Below the pieces are notes generated by a model. It searched no databases. It saw only the letters and a program-made list of their open reading frames with translations, and had not been told where the DNA came from. From JAXMDT01 sp046348685 (lineage in GTDB: Bacteria; Pseudomonadota; Alphaproteobacteria; Rickettsiales; UBA998): a stretch of DNA of 64,000 bases. Location of the stretch: NCBI GenBank assembly GCA_046348685.1, contig JAXMDT010000003.1:124001-188000 (forward strand). The letters run 5' to 3'. Positions 35,077 through 44,237 of this stretch are shown here, piece after piece. The position numbers and the translations under genes were made by a program. The stretch's first letter is position 1. Each line of letters begins with the position of its first letter.

Positions 35077-37767
35077 ATGGATGATCTGATCAGTGAATTT
35101 ATTACGGAAACCTCGGAAAGCATTTCGATGCTGGATCAGGAACTCGTCAAGCTGGAGCAGAATCCGGAAGATACCGAAATTCTTAGCAATATTTTCCGCC
35201 TTGTGCATACGATCAAAGGCACCTGCGGCTTTTTGGGGCTGCCGCGTCTTGAATCCGTAGCGCATGCCGGGGAAAATGTACTCGGAAGAGTTCGGGATAA
35301 GGAAATCCCGGCATCGCCCGCAGCAATTTCACTGGTACTTGAAGCGCTGGATGCTATACGCAATATCATTGAATATCTTGCCGCGAACGGCAAAGAGCCT
35401 GAAGGCAACGACGACAGCCTGCGTTCGCGGTTAAATGAGTTTGCGCTAAGTGGGGGTAAAAGCACCGCCGCCGCCGCACCGACACCGCCGCCTGCACCAA
35501 AAATAGAGCCTGCCGATCCACTCAATCCAACAGAAGCAGAACTACAAGCCATTTTCGACGCCGCTCCAGGTCCTGGCGAAGCGCCGAAGGCTTTCGCACA
35601 AGAGCCGGCGAAGAAAGAGGAAGCCGCTGCATCCGTGCCGGTGGCAAAAGAATTGCCAAAGGCGATCAAGGAAGAGGCCATTCAACAAGGGCTGAAAACC
35701 GATGCCAAAGCCGGTCAGGATGCCCTTGCCAATCAAAGCATTCGCGTCAATTTGGACGTCCTTGAAAATCTGATGCGCATGGTTGGCGAACTAGTATTGA
35801 TTCGTAACCAGTTGCTGCAAATATCGCGTACACGTGACGATAGTGAATTCAGCAGCCCGCTTCAGCAGCTCAGCCATATTACGACAGAGCTGCAGGAGGG
35901 CGTAATGAAAACACGCATGCAGCCGATCGGCAATGCATGGTCAAAATTTCCGCGCCTGATTCGCGACCTATCGATGGAACTCAATAAGAAAATTGAGCTT
36001 AAAATGCTCGGTGCGGAAACAGAACTGGATCGCCAGCTGCTGGAGTTGATCAAGGACCCGCTGACGCACATGGTACGTAACTCTTGTGATCACGGCCTTG
36101 AAGGACCGGAAGACCGTCTTGCAGCGGGTAAGCCTGAAACCGGCACCGTGACGCTCAGCGCGTATCACGAGGGTGGTCATATTATCGTCGATATTATTGA
36201 TGATGGGCGCGGCATTTCTATTGAACGCGTCAAAGCAAAAGCTATTCAGAACAAGCTGGCAACGGAAGCCGAGATCGAGCAGATGTCAGAGCAGCAGATC
36301 ATGCAATTCATTTTCCGCGCTGGATTCTCGACGGCAGAGAAGGTGACCAGTGTGTCAGGCCGTGGCGTTGGAATGGATGTGGTCCGCACCAATATTGAAA
36401 AAATTGGCGGCACAGTCGAACTCCAATCCAAAGTTGGCTTTGGCTCGACGTTCCATATCAAGATTCCGCTGACGCTAGCTATTGTATCCGTCATGATCGT
36501 CGAATCCTCAAAGCAGCGCTTCGCTATTCCGCAGATCAATGTCGTCGAATTGGTGCGCACCGGCAAAGACGCCGAATACAAAGTGGAAATCATCAATGGC
36601 ACACCGGTGCTTCGCCTGCGCGAAACGCTGCTGCCGATGATTTCGCTGGCAAAGGTGCTAGGTATGCCCGAAACACCGTTCGATCATAAAAAAGAAAACC
36701 GTTATGTTGTGGTATGCCGCGTTGGAGCTAATGATTTCGGCCTGATTGTTGATAGCATTTATGATACCGAAGAAATCGTCGTGAAGCCGGTTTCCGAGAA
36801 GCTGTCTCATATTAACGTCTATTCGGGAAATACCGTGCTCGGCGATGGTAGCGTTATTATGATCCTTGATCCGACGGGTATTCTGCGCCGCATTGAAGGC
36901 GAAGCGCTGTCTGCTGCAGCGAAGGGCTCGCTAAGCACGGAAACAACAGATGAACTGCTTGCTGAAGATATGGTCAGCTTCCTGCTATTCAGTACCGGTG
37001 TTGGTGCGCCCAAAGCGGTGGCGCTTGAGCTGGTGGCGCGGCTTGAGGAGCTGGATGCCTCGCAGGTGGAATACTCCAATGGGCGTCCTGTGGTTCAGTA
37101 CCGTGAGGATCTCATGTTGCTCACCACGACCGGCGACATGCCTATTCCAACAGAAGGTGCATTTGAAGCCATCGTATTTGCTTATGACGGTAAGTCCGTT
37201 GGTTTGGTGGTGAAGGAAGTGCTCGACATTCTCTCCGCTCCGCCACGCGTCCAAATCGGCTCCAAGGATGATACGTATCTTGGCAGTCTGGTCATGAATG
37301 GACGCACGACAGATGTGCTTGATGTTGGCAAGATGCTTTCCCGCATTCTGAATATTTCTGCGCATGTGGTTGGCACCCTCGGTAATCACTCCCAAGATAT
37401 CCGCGTCTTATTAGTGGATGACAGTATGTTCTTCCGCAATCTTACGGTGCCTTTCCTGACTGAAGTCGGCTATAAAGTAATGGCTGTTGCGGGTGCGGAA
37501 GAAGCGCTGGCGGCAATGAAGAAGCACCAATTCGATGTAATCGTTACCGATATCGAAATGCCAAAAATCGATGGATTCGAGCTCACGCGGCAGATTCGCA
37601 GATTACCGCAAGGTGCTGATTTAAAAATAATTGGTTTCACAGCTACGTTCAGTGACGCTATTCAGGAAAGAGTCGTGCAAAGCGGCATGGATACCTGCAT
37701 CATGAAGATGGAGCGTGAGAAATTGATTCTTGCTATTGCACATCATAATGAACTGGAGACGGTCTGA
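35077..37767 (+). CDS. cheA: Hybrid chemotaxis histidine kinase CheA
   Basis: An 896-residue cytoplasmic kinase. The order is: Hpt domain at 1-105 with phospho-His44, an Ala/Pro/Glu-rich linker at 127-210 in place of a recognisable P2 domain, a dimerisation helix pair at about 220-285, an ATPase domain with NSCDHG at 335-340, DDGRGI at 375-380 and GRGVGMDVV at 428-436, a CheW-like domain at about 465-605, a second CheW-like domain at about 632-765, and a receiver domain at 774-896 with phospho-acceptor Asp825. The fused receiver suggests an internal phosphate sink. It passes phosphate to CheY and CheB encoded downstream. Its stop overlaps the cheW start. Confidence 0.93.
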   Translation: MDDLISEFITETSESISMLDQELVKLEQNPEDTEILSNIFRLVHTIKGTCGFLGLPRLESVAHAGENVLGRVRDKEIPASPAAISLVLEALDAIRNIIEYLAANGKEPEGNDDSLRSRLNEFALSGGKSTAAAAPTPPPAPKIEPADPLNPTEAELQAIFDAAPGPGEAPKAFAQEPAKKEEAAASVPVAKELPKAIKEEAIQQGLKTDAKAGQDALANQSIRVNLDVLENLMRMVGELVLIRNQLLQISRTRDDSEFSSPLQQLSHITTELQEGVMKTRMQPIGNAWSKFPRLIRDLSMELNKKIELKMLGAETELDRQLLELIKDPLTHMVRNSCDHGLEGPEDRLAAGKPETGTVTLSAYHEGGHIIVDIIDDGRGISIERVKAKAIQNKLATEAEIEQMSEQQIMQFIFRAGFSTAEKVTSVSGRGVGMDVVRTNIEKIGGTVELQSKVGFGSTFHIKIPLTLAIVSVMIVESSKQRFAIPQINVVELVRTGKDAEYKVEIINGTPVLRLRETLLPMISLAKVLGMPETPFDHKKENRYVVVCRVGANDFGLIVDSIYDTEEIVVKPVSEKLSHINVYSGNTVLGDGSVIMILDPTGILRRIEGEALSAAAKGSLSTETTDELLAEDMVSFLLFSTGVGAPKAVALELVARLEELDASQVEYSNGRPVVQYREDLMLLTTTGDMPIPTEGAFEAIVFAYDGKSVGLVVKEVLDILSAPPRVQIGSKDDTYLGSLVMNGRTTDVLDVGKMLSRILNISAHVVGTLGNHSQDIRVLLVDDSMFFRNLTVPFLTEVGYKVMAVAGAEEALAAMKKHQFDVIVTDIEMPKIDGFELTRQIRRLPQGADLKIIGFTATFSDAIQERVVQSGMDTCIMKMEREKLILAIAHHNELETV

Positions 37768-38246
37768 TGAGCGGGCAATTGCAGGCAGTTGATAAATCCA
37801 CTGCGATCTCGGTTGCTGATGTCTCCCGGCATGGTTACGTTACTGTCAGGGTGGCAAACCAACTATTCGGTATACCTGTCACAAACGTACAGGATGTACT
37901 TCGTGCACAGAAAATTTATGTCGTGCCACTGGCTCCCAAAGAAATTGCCGGTTCGATTAATCTGCGGGGTCGTATTGTGACGGTAATCGACCTTAGAAAA
38001 CGTTTAGGCCTGCCGGATTTCGAAGCGGAAGCCAAGGTTATGCATGTGGTCGTTGAGTCAGGCGGGGAGCCTTTCAGTTTAATGGTCGATGCAGTAGGCG
38101 ATGTATTAACTCTTTCACCGGAACGTGTTGAAAAAACTCCAACAAATCTTCGTGGCATCTGGCGCGAAGTCGCCACAGGCGTGTGTCGCTTGGATCAAGA
38201 GCTATTATTAATTGTAGATATTCAAGCTATATTAACATTTTCATGA
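37767..38246 (+). CDS. cheW: Chemotaxis coupling protein CheW
   Basis: A 159-residue CheW domain that links receptors to CheA. VANQLFGIPVTNVQDVL, PKEIAGSINLRGRIVTVIDLRKRLGL and VDAVGDVLTL match the two-barrel CheW fold. It is translationally coupled to cheA through a TGATG overlap. Confidence 0.95.
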   Translation: MSGQLQAVDKSTAISVADVSRHGYVTVRVANQLFGIPVTNVQDVLRAQKIYVVPLAPKEIAGSINLRGRIVTVIDLRKRLGLPDFEAEAKVMHVVVESGGEPFSLMVDAVGDVLTLSPERVEKTPTNLRGIWREVATGVCRLDQELLLIVDIQAILTFS

Positions 38247-38321
38247 AATGATCGTAAATACCCGGAACAGCGCACTTAACCGGGATTTATTAAGCACGGA
38301 TTATGTGTCTGGAGAGCGATC

Positions 38322-38690
38322 ATGAAAACCGCTATGGTGGTAGACGATTCAAAAATCGTCCGCAATGTAACGAAGAAGATTTTGGAGACGCTTGGCTATT
38401 CTGTCGTTGAGGCGGAAAACGGTAAACTGGCGCTGGATGTATTTACCGCAAACCATCCCTCACTCATCATGCTAGACTGGCATATGCCGGAGATGGACGG
38501 CCTGGCCTTTTTGAAAGTATTGCGCTCGTCAACGCCAGGCGGCGATAAGCCTGTCGTAGTTTTTTGTACTACGGAAACGGCCCTGAATCATATTCAGGAA
38601 GCGATCATAGCAGGCGCTAACGAATACGTCATGAAGCCTTTTGACGAAGAGATTATCCGCGGCAAGCTCCAACAACTCGGCCTGTTGTAG
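38322..38690 (+). CDS. cheY: Chemotaxis response regulator CheY
   Basis: A 122-residue single receiver domain. Asp8 and Asp9 form the acidic pocket, Asp52 is the phosphorylation site, and Lys106 follows NEYVM. In flagellated bacteria phosphorylated CheY binds the motor; no motor genes are in this window. GGAGAG precedes the ATG. It sits between cheW and cheB. Confidence 0.93.
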   Translation: MKTAMVVDDSKIVRNVTKKILETLGYSVVEAENGKLALDVFTANHPSLIMLDWHMPEMDGLAFLKVLRSSTPGGDKPVVVFCTTETALNHIQEAIIAGANEYVMKPFDEEIIRGKLQQLGLL

Positions 38691-38704
38691 GAGATACCTT
38701 TAAA

Positions 38705-39853
38705 ATGGCCGCATCCGTGCAGACAACAAAGTCGCCTGTTAGAGTCATGATTGTTGATGACTCTGCGATCGTGCGCGGCCTCATTAGCAAAATGCTGGGC
38801 GAGCAACGCTCAATTGAAATCGTTGCGACTGCCTTCGATGGCTTTTCAGCAATCGCGGAAATTCAACGCCACCATGTGGACGTTGTCATCCTTGATATTG
38901 AAATGCCGCGTATGGATGGGCTGACCGCGCTACCAGAACTGCTTAAAGTATCTCCGCACTCCAAAGTCATCATTGCCTCTACCATGTCGCAACGAAACGC
39001 TGAAATCAGCTTACGCGCTCTTAGCCTTGGCGCGAGTGACTATATCGCTAAGCCTACCTCACAGCGCGATAAGGAAAATAATGATCAATTTTACCGTGAG
39101 TTATTCGAAAAAATCATGGCGCTTGCGTCAGCCTCGTCGACGCCTGCCTATGTCAAGCCTGAGCAGGGGGCAGCGGCATCCATTCAGAAAACCCCGATGG
39201 GAAACGCTTTTAAAAGCGATGCACCAGAAATCAAGAAAAATGCACTGGGCGATTCTTCTATCTATCCAAATAAGGTGCCGCGTGCGATTGCGATTGCCTC
39301 TTCCACGGGTGGCCCGCAGGCGCTTTTGAAACTTTTTGCGCATACAAAAGGCAGGCTAAGCCATTTGCCAATTTTTATTACGCAGCATATGCCGCCTAAT
39401 TTTACGACGATTCTGGCAACGAATATCCGCCAGACGGCGGAAAAGGACTGCCATGAGGCAGTCGATGGCGAAAAAGTAAAAAATGGCATAATTTATCTGG
39501 CGCCCGGCGACTTTCACCTTCAGCCGGTCGTGCGCGACCGCGAGGTTATGATCAGCCTGAACCAAAATCCGCCGGTGAATTTCTGCCGGCCTGCGGCTGA
39601 TCCCATGATCGAATCGCTTCTGGATATTTATGGCCAGCATTTACTTGTCCTGGTTCTGACCGGTATGGGCTCCGATGGTTACCTTGCCGCACAAAAAGTC
39701 CATAAAGCGGGCGGTACGGTTATCGCACAAGACAAAGATTCCTCGGTGGTGTGGGGTATGCCGCGTGCGGTTGCAGAAAACCAGGCGTGCAGGGCAGTGC
39801 TCTCGCTCGAGGACATTCCTGCGTATCTCCTTAAAGCATGTAGGGAGGGCTAG
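38705..39853 (+). CDS. cheB: Chemotaxis protein-glutamate methylesterase CheB
   Basis: A 382-residue protein with an N-terminal receiver domain (phospho-acceptor Asp64), a linker at about 145-190 and a C-terminal methylesterase domain. The catalytic triad is visible as Ser200 (SSTGG), His228 (TQHMPP) and Asp324 (GMGSDG). It removes methyl groups from receptors for adaptation, opposite to CheR, which starts one base after its stop. Confidence 0.96.
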   Translation: MAASVQTTKSPVRVMIVDDSAIVRGLISKMLGEQRSIEIVATAFDGFSAIAEIQRHHVDVVILDIEMPRMDGLTALPELLKVSPHSKVIIASTMSQRNAEISLRALSLGASDYIAKPTSQRDKENNDQFYRELFEKIMALASASSTPAYVKPEQGAAASIQKTPMGNAFKSDAPEIKKNALGDSSIYPNKVPRAIAIASSTGGPQALLKLFAHTKGRLSHLPIFITQHMPPNFTTILATNIRQTAEKDCHEAVDGEKVKNGIIYLAPGDFHLQPVVRDREVMISLNQNPPVNFCRPAADPMIESLLDIYGQHLLVLVLTGMGSDGYLAAQKVHKAGGTVIAQDKDSSVVWGMPRAVAENQACRAVLSLEDIPAYLLKACREG

Positions 39854-39854
39854 G

Positions 39855-40667
39855 ATGCGTCCGGAAGATTTTGATGTCCTGGCAGGCCTTCTGACGCAGC
39901 GTTCCGGTATCGCGCTGACGCCGGATAAGCAGTATTTGCTCGAAACACGTCTACAACCTATCCTTGCAGGGCTGAATTGCAAAACCATTGGCGATCTCAT
40001 TACGAAACTCAAGCTGGACAGCAAGAATGACGCTTTAATACGCGAAGTGATCGAAGCGATGACGACGAACGAGTCCATGTTCTTTCGCGACATTAAGCCT
40101 TTTGAACAACTGAAAAAAATGGTTTTCCCCGAAATCAAGAATAAGCAAGGAACAATTCGCATCTGGAGCGCGGCATGCTCCAATGGCCAGGAGCCTTACT
40201 CCATCGCTATCAGTATATTAGAAGAGAAAAACAATCTTAACGGCGCGCAGTTTGAAATTCTGGCGACGGACCTGGATACTAAGGTGATCAAAAAAGCGCA
40301 GGAGGGGCTATATACTCAGTTCGAGGTTCAACGTGGCCTGCCTATTACCACGCTGCTTTCCAATTTTTCGCAGGAAGCCAACAATAACTGGCGCATTAAG
40401 GATCATGTGAAATCAATGGTAAGATTCCGTCAGTTCAACCTTCTTGATAGCTTCGCACTGCACGGCAAGTTTGATATCATCATGTGTCGCAACGTGTTGA
40501 TTTATTTTGATGATGCGACCAAGCGTGACATCCTGAAGAAATTATCGCAGGCGCTGCAGCCAAACGGGTATCTGTTTCTGGGTGCTGCCGAAACAATCAT
40601 CGGATTGTCAGATGATCTGAAGCCATTTGGCAATGAACGTGGTATTTACGTTCGGGTAAATCCTTAG
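39855..40667 (+). CDS. cheR: Chemotaxis protein methyltransferase CheR
   Basis: A 270-residue SAM-dependent enzyme that methylates receptor glutamates. The N-terminal helical domain includes TTNESMFFRD; the methyltransferase domain includes WSAACSNGQEPYSIA (SAM site) and IIMCRNVLIYF. The ATG at 39855 is chosen because it gives the normal family N-terminus (MRPEDFDVLA); the frame is open further upstream within cheB. Its end overlaps the convergent DUF192-like gene by 4 bases. Confidence 0.96.
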   Translation: MRPEDFDVLAGLLTQRSGIALTPDKQYLLETRLQPILAGLNCKTIGDLITKLKLDSKNDALIREVIEAMTTNESMFFRDIKPFEQLKKMVFPEIKNKQGTIRIWSAACSNGQEPYSIAISILEEKNNLNGAQFEILATDLDTKVIKKAQEGLYTQFEVQRGLPITTLLSNFSQEANNNWRIKDHVKSMVRFRQFNLLDSFALHGKFDIIMCRNVLIYFDDATKRDILKKLSQALQPNGYLFLGAAETIIGLSDDLKPFGNERGIYVRVNP

Positions 40668-41284
40668 TGTAATATAATTGGGGCGGCGATAAAGGCTGCA
40701 TGAATAACACGGTCGCCCGGACTGATGCCTTGATTCTGCGTTACGCCGCCTTTCAGAAAAAGCATGGCTTTCATCGGAGCGTCCGGCTGGAGGGCCTTAT
40801 TGATGTTTGAAAGAATAACATTTGGAGCAATCGCTTTAATAACGCCTTCTTCATCAATAAAAAGAATATCGAGAGGCTTATAAAGCTTATTGGGTTGCAA
40901 TGTAAAACGTTGAGGAATGTCATAAGTGATCATGACACCGTCTTTTTCCTTAAGCGACTCCAGCGAGAAAAACCATTCCATTGAAAGGGCCGTAGGATCG
41001 CGCACCTCAACGTTAAAGTAATGCTTTGCTTTCTCGTCAGAGGTTTTTGTTTTTTCATCTGAAACGGTTTTCTCTGATTTGTCGGTTGTTTCTTTTTGAT
41101 TTTCTTTAGAGTCTTCGCCTTTATCGTCGCTTTTGCTTTTTGCATCCTCCTCCTTATTGGTTTCCGGTACCTTAGGATTGGACACGATGGTTATGGTAGA
41201 GCGAGTAAAAACGACGGGATTAACTTGTTGGGCAAGAACCGGGGCATTTAGCAGAATCAGGATTAGGAAAAGTAACCGGGACAT
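40664..41284 (-). CDS. Secreted protein, divergent DUF192-like
   Basis: A 206-residue protein with a signal peptide ending near residue 18 (VLAQ). Residues about 40-88 are a low-complexity Lys/Glu/Asp/Ser stretch. The C-terminal part, from about 88, follows the DUF192 pattern weakly: YKPLDILFIDEEGVI, AMLFLKGGV and ISPGDRVIHAAF align with PLDMIFV, AVLEVPAG and EEGDTVEYS in the neighbouring canonical member. It is probably an old, diverged duplicate with an added charged region. Function unknown. Confidence 0.65.
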   Translation of the reverse strand: MSRLLFLILILLNAPVLAQQVNPVVFTRSTITIVSNPKVPETNKEEDAKSKSDDKGEDSKENQKETTDKSEKTVSDEKTKTSDEKAKHYFNVEVRDPTALSMEWFFSLESLKEKDGVMITYDIPQRFTLQPNKLYKPLDILFIDEEGVIKAIAPNVILSNINKALQPDAPMKAMLFLKGGVTQNQGISPGDRVIHAAFIAAPIILH

Positions 41285-41287
41285 AAT

Positions 41288-41761
41288 CTACCTTTGAGTC
41301 GGAAGAGAATATTCTACTGTATCACCCTCTTCAATTGAGAGTTTCTTTACTGTGCCGGCAGGAACTTCCAATACAGCCGCCACCTTCTCCGCCGGACCGA
41401 TGGAATCCAAAGAAAGCGGCTGGGTGCTTTCGGCGATCATGGTAATTCTTCCCTCGGTTCCGACAAAAATCATGTCGAGCGGTATATATGTATTCTTCAT
41501 CCACATTTGCATCCTGCGTGGCGGATCCTGTGGAAACAGCATTCCCTGATTTTCTGCTAAAGATGAGCGATACATGAGGCCGGTTTCCTGCTCCGCGTCA
41601 GTCATGGCGACTTCGGCGAGAATGGCGGCAGGGTTTTTTTTAGTCAAAATGCGGACCAAGGTCGTTTTTTGGCCATTTTCCGCTGCATGCACAGGGAATG
41701 CGATAGCCAATATTAGACATACAAAACTCAGGCTATTCAAATGCTTCAGGCGTATTGTCAC
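41288..41761 (-). CDS. DUF192-family secreted protein
   Basis: A 157-residue protein with a signal peptide ending at about residue 26 (VHA) and a canonical DUF192 domain: GLMYRSSL, GMLF, MWMKNTYIPLDMIFV, and AVLEVPAGT with a GD-containing C-terminus. The family is a small beta fold found in many secreted or periplasmic proteins, without a settled function. The next gene begins 3 bases after its stop and looks like a diverged copy, so the two form an operon. Confidence 0.88.
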   Translation of the reverse strand: MTIRLKHLNSLSFVCLILAIAFPVHAAENGQKTTLVRILTKKNPAAILAEVAMTDAEQETGLMYRSSLAENQGMLFPQDPPRRMQMWMKNTYIPLDMIFVGTEGRITMIAESTQPLSLDSIGPAEKVAAVLEVPAGTVKKLSIEEGDTVEYSLPTQR

Positions 41762-41832
41762 GAAAACTTCATAATGGAAAAGCGCACGTTATGCTATGAT
41801 TTTACCCATTGAACATACGAGGGAGAGTGTCG

Positions 41833-42441
41833 ATGTCCAGAGGATTCATGGGTGGCGGCGGTGGAATGTTTGGTAAGAAAAAAAAGAAAAAATCCGCGCG
41901 GGAAATTTTTGAAGCAAAACGAAGAGGAGAAGATGACGAGTCGCTTACACCGGAACAACGTTACCAGAAACTGGTTAAGGAAAAAACGGAGGACCTCCGT
42001 AAGCAAATGTCCAAAGGAAGCAAGTTCACCCTCCCCGGAACCGACCCTGAAGCTGGTCAAAAACTTTCCAAATCCGCCGAAGCGCTTATCGAAATGATGG
42101 CGCAGAAGCAAGCCAAGAAAGAAGCCAAGAAACAGAAAGCGGCTTCGGCCATCCAAGCGAAATGGCTGGGCAGCGCCGGTAGAATTGACAAATCTGGTAA
42201 AATCTATGGTCCCGACGGCAAGTGCGTAGCGAAAGTGGATGCAAAAACCGGTAAGATTAAAGCGTCTAGCGGTCGCAGCCTTGGTAAATACGACCCTAAA
42301 TCGCCGATGAACGAGACGAAGATCATACGCTACATCCAAAGCCAGCAAAAGAAGCCCGCGCCGGCTGGAACAGGTCTTGGAAATGTTGGCAATTTCTGGG
42401 GCGGCGGCGACGACAACAAAGGTGGTGGTTTTTGGGGATAG
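41833..42441 (+). CDS. Hypothetical basic protein with glycine-rich ends
   Basis: A 202-residue protein, not recognised. It begins with a GGGGG run and a block of six lysines, has a charged helical centre (about 35-110), then two short repeats of the form G-x-I/V-D-x-x-G-K-I at about 118-165 (RIDKSGKIYGPDGK, KVDAKTGKIKASSGR), resembling small beta-blade repeats. It ends in a glycine/tryptophan-rich tail (WGGGDDNKGGGFWG). The ATG at 41833 is chosen because GGGAGAG precedes it. No signal peptide or membrane segment is seen. It lies 27 bases before an HD-type gene on the same strand. Confidence 0.7.
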   Translation: MSRGFMGGGGGMFGKKKKKKSAREIFEAKRRGEDDESLTPEQRYQKLVKEKTEDLRKQMSKGSKFTLPGTDPEAGQKLSKSAEALIEMMAQKQAKKEAKKQKAASAIQAKWLGSAGRIDKSGKIYGPDGKCVAKVDAKTGKIKASSGRSLGKYDPKSPMNETKIIRYIQSQQKKPAPAGTGLGNVGNFWGGGDDNKGGGFWG

Positions 42442-42468
42442 CTATACCTTCTAGGATTGAGCTCCGAC

Positions 42469-44223
42469 ATGGCTAAAAAGAAATTTTACTCAAAAACAAG
42501 CAATAGCCTGTTAGGTAAAGAACAGGGCGTTGAAATTGCAGACGAAAGATTCAAAGCGGATTTGTGTGCGAAGATTCACCCGCACTTTCTCGTAGCAAAT
42601 CGCATTCTTACGCATAAAAATAGTACCGATACCCGTTTAGAAGAGAAAAGCGCGACTGCTTTGCGTGAAATCGTCGATGCGGGAGAGCAAGCGGCGCGAT
42701 TCTATCACGATACGCAGCATTTCCTCGCAATTGCAAGTAGCAACGAAATAACGGATTGGCTTTCTGCGGTGCGATATCGTGCAGGCTTGAATCATGACGT
42801 AGTATATCATCATGTGGATTTAAAAGGTAATGACGGAGTAGGTTTTACTCCCGCCATACACAATAAGCTTGAAAAGTATATCGAAGACGGTCATCCGTTA
42901 AAAGTTAAAGATGACCTGAATTTATCTGAAGATAAGCTTTTTAAGGCCGCCGTGCTATTGTTTGGGTATAACGAAGATGAAAGATTAAAAGGCAATCTGA
43001 AATTAAACCCCTTAGACAGGCAAAACGAATTCCTAAGCGCTCTTTACGCTATAGAGCAAGGCCGAGCATTAGGAATTCCTGATAAATATATTTTGGCGGA
43101 AATTGTTCATATCCGCGCAACCGTGCCATTTGGCCCGCCCGATATTTTTAGTGAGATCAATAAGAATTTGCGCATCATCAATGACGATTTATCGACGCGT
43201 GACACTTTGACCAACTATGATATCAATCGAATCATGCACAGTGCCGTTGATATGGCAAATACGGACGTCGTAGACTTTAAAAGAGATTTTGGCAGGGATT
43301 TCCTGGCTAACGGCTACAGGCTTTATTATGAAAACGCGCCCGAGGCGTATAGTAATTTCAATGTTCCCTCAGGATTCCTTCAAACGATCGCTAAGCAGGA
43401 ATGGTTCCTTTCCAATATAGTAATGGCTGGTTCTCAAAAAGGAACAAATAGCGTTTTTCATGCATTTGATTCCGCTCCCAGTGCGACCGTTGCAAAAGAA
43501 TGGGAAGAAAAAGCCTGTCAGAATATCAAAGCATTGAAAGTCTTCACGCAGGCGAATGCTTCTGCCGTTATGTTGCTAACTAGCCTTTATGTCGCCCAAG
43601 GGGGCGATGCAAGGCGTGAACTTGAAAATTATCGCGATAATCCTTTACCGTCTCAACACCCTGCTGAACTGAGCGACAGCGGTATGATAGTGTATAATTA
43701 TTTGAAACATCAGAATGATGGGAGAGGATCGCTCGTTACAGAGCCAACGGCTTTATATCTGCTGGAAAGGCTAGGGTCAGACGGGGTTGAAAAGCTTTAT
43801 AATCTTGTAAACCAGACGGGAATAGACCCCATTGAAATAGGAAAAGAAAGCAAGCCGGGTATTCGCACACACAAAACAGCGAGCGCTTTTCTATCTAACG
43901 CTGCAAAAATTTTCAAAGAACATGGGATTGAATTTGAGAAGGTAAAAAAAGATTTACATTGCCTATTGCCACCTAAAAACTTGCCAAACATTAGTGACCG
44001 AGAAACACCAAAAGCGCCAACGTCCGCCATGTTTAGTAGCGAGAAAAAGTATAGGAAATTGATTGAACAGGCGACGAAGAGAAATCCCAAGAAAGACATT
44101 GTTGATGAAGCTTTGGGATTAACTCCAAAAAAACCGATTCCCGGTACGACTATTTCCGAAAGTGATTTGCCTCAGCCGATGACCGCGATTGATATCCACA
44201 CACGTTCGATGCGTCCAAACTAG
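42469..44223 (+). CDS. Hypothetical protein with N-terminal HD-hydrolase-like signature
   Basis: A 584-residue protein. Around residues 79-115, YHDTQH with His80 and His84 and, 25 residues on, NHDVVY with His109-Asp110, follow the pattern of the predicted metal-dependent HD phosphohydrolase family. A later segment (about 185-220, including AEIVHIRATVPF) fits that family too. The C-terminal 350 residues are not recognised and the tail is Lys/Pro-rich. The substrate is unknown. The ATG at 42469 is preferred over a TTG four codons upstream. It is followed by another unknown gene with a 14-base gap, and both look more AT-rich than the surrounding genes. Confidence 0.65.
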   Translation: MAKKKFYSKTSNSLLGKEQGVEIADERFKADLCAKIHPHFLVANRILTHKNSTDTRLEEKSATALREIVDAGEQAARFYHDTQHFLAIASSNEITDWLSAVRYRAGLNHDVVYHHVDLKGNDGVGFTPAIHNKLEKYIEDGHPLKVKDDLNLSEDKLFKAAVLLFGYNEDERLKGNLKLNPLDRQNEFLSALYAIEQGRALGIPDKYILAEIVHIRATVPFGPPDIFSEINKNLRIINDDLSTRDTLTNYDINRIMHSAVDMANTDVVDFKRDFGRDFLANGYRLYYENAPEAYSNFNVPSGFLQTIAKQEWFLSNIVMAGSQKGTNSVFHAFDSAPSATVAKEWEEKACQNIKALKVFTQANASAVMLLTSLYVAQGGDARRELENYRDNPLPSQHPAELSDSGMIVYNYLKHQNDGRGSLVTEPTALYLLERLGSDGVEKLYNLVNQTGIDPIEIGKESKPGIRTHKTASAFLSNAAKIFKEHGIEFEKVKKDLHCLLPPKNLPNISDRETPKAPTSAMFSSEKKYRKLIEQATKRNPKKDIVDEALGLTPKKPIPGTTISESDLPQPMTAIDIHTRSMRPN

Positions 44224-44237
44224 TAACAAGGGGGAGC

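Noticed and set aside
38261..38284. CCCGG/CCGGG inverted repeat between cheW and cheY
   Set aside because: The stem has five pairs with a 14-base loop and only a short ATTTATT after it; too weak to call.
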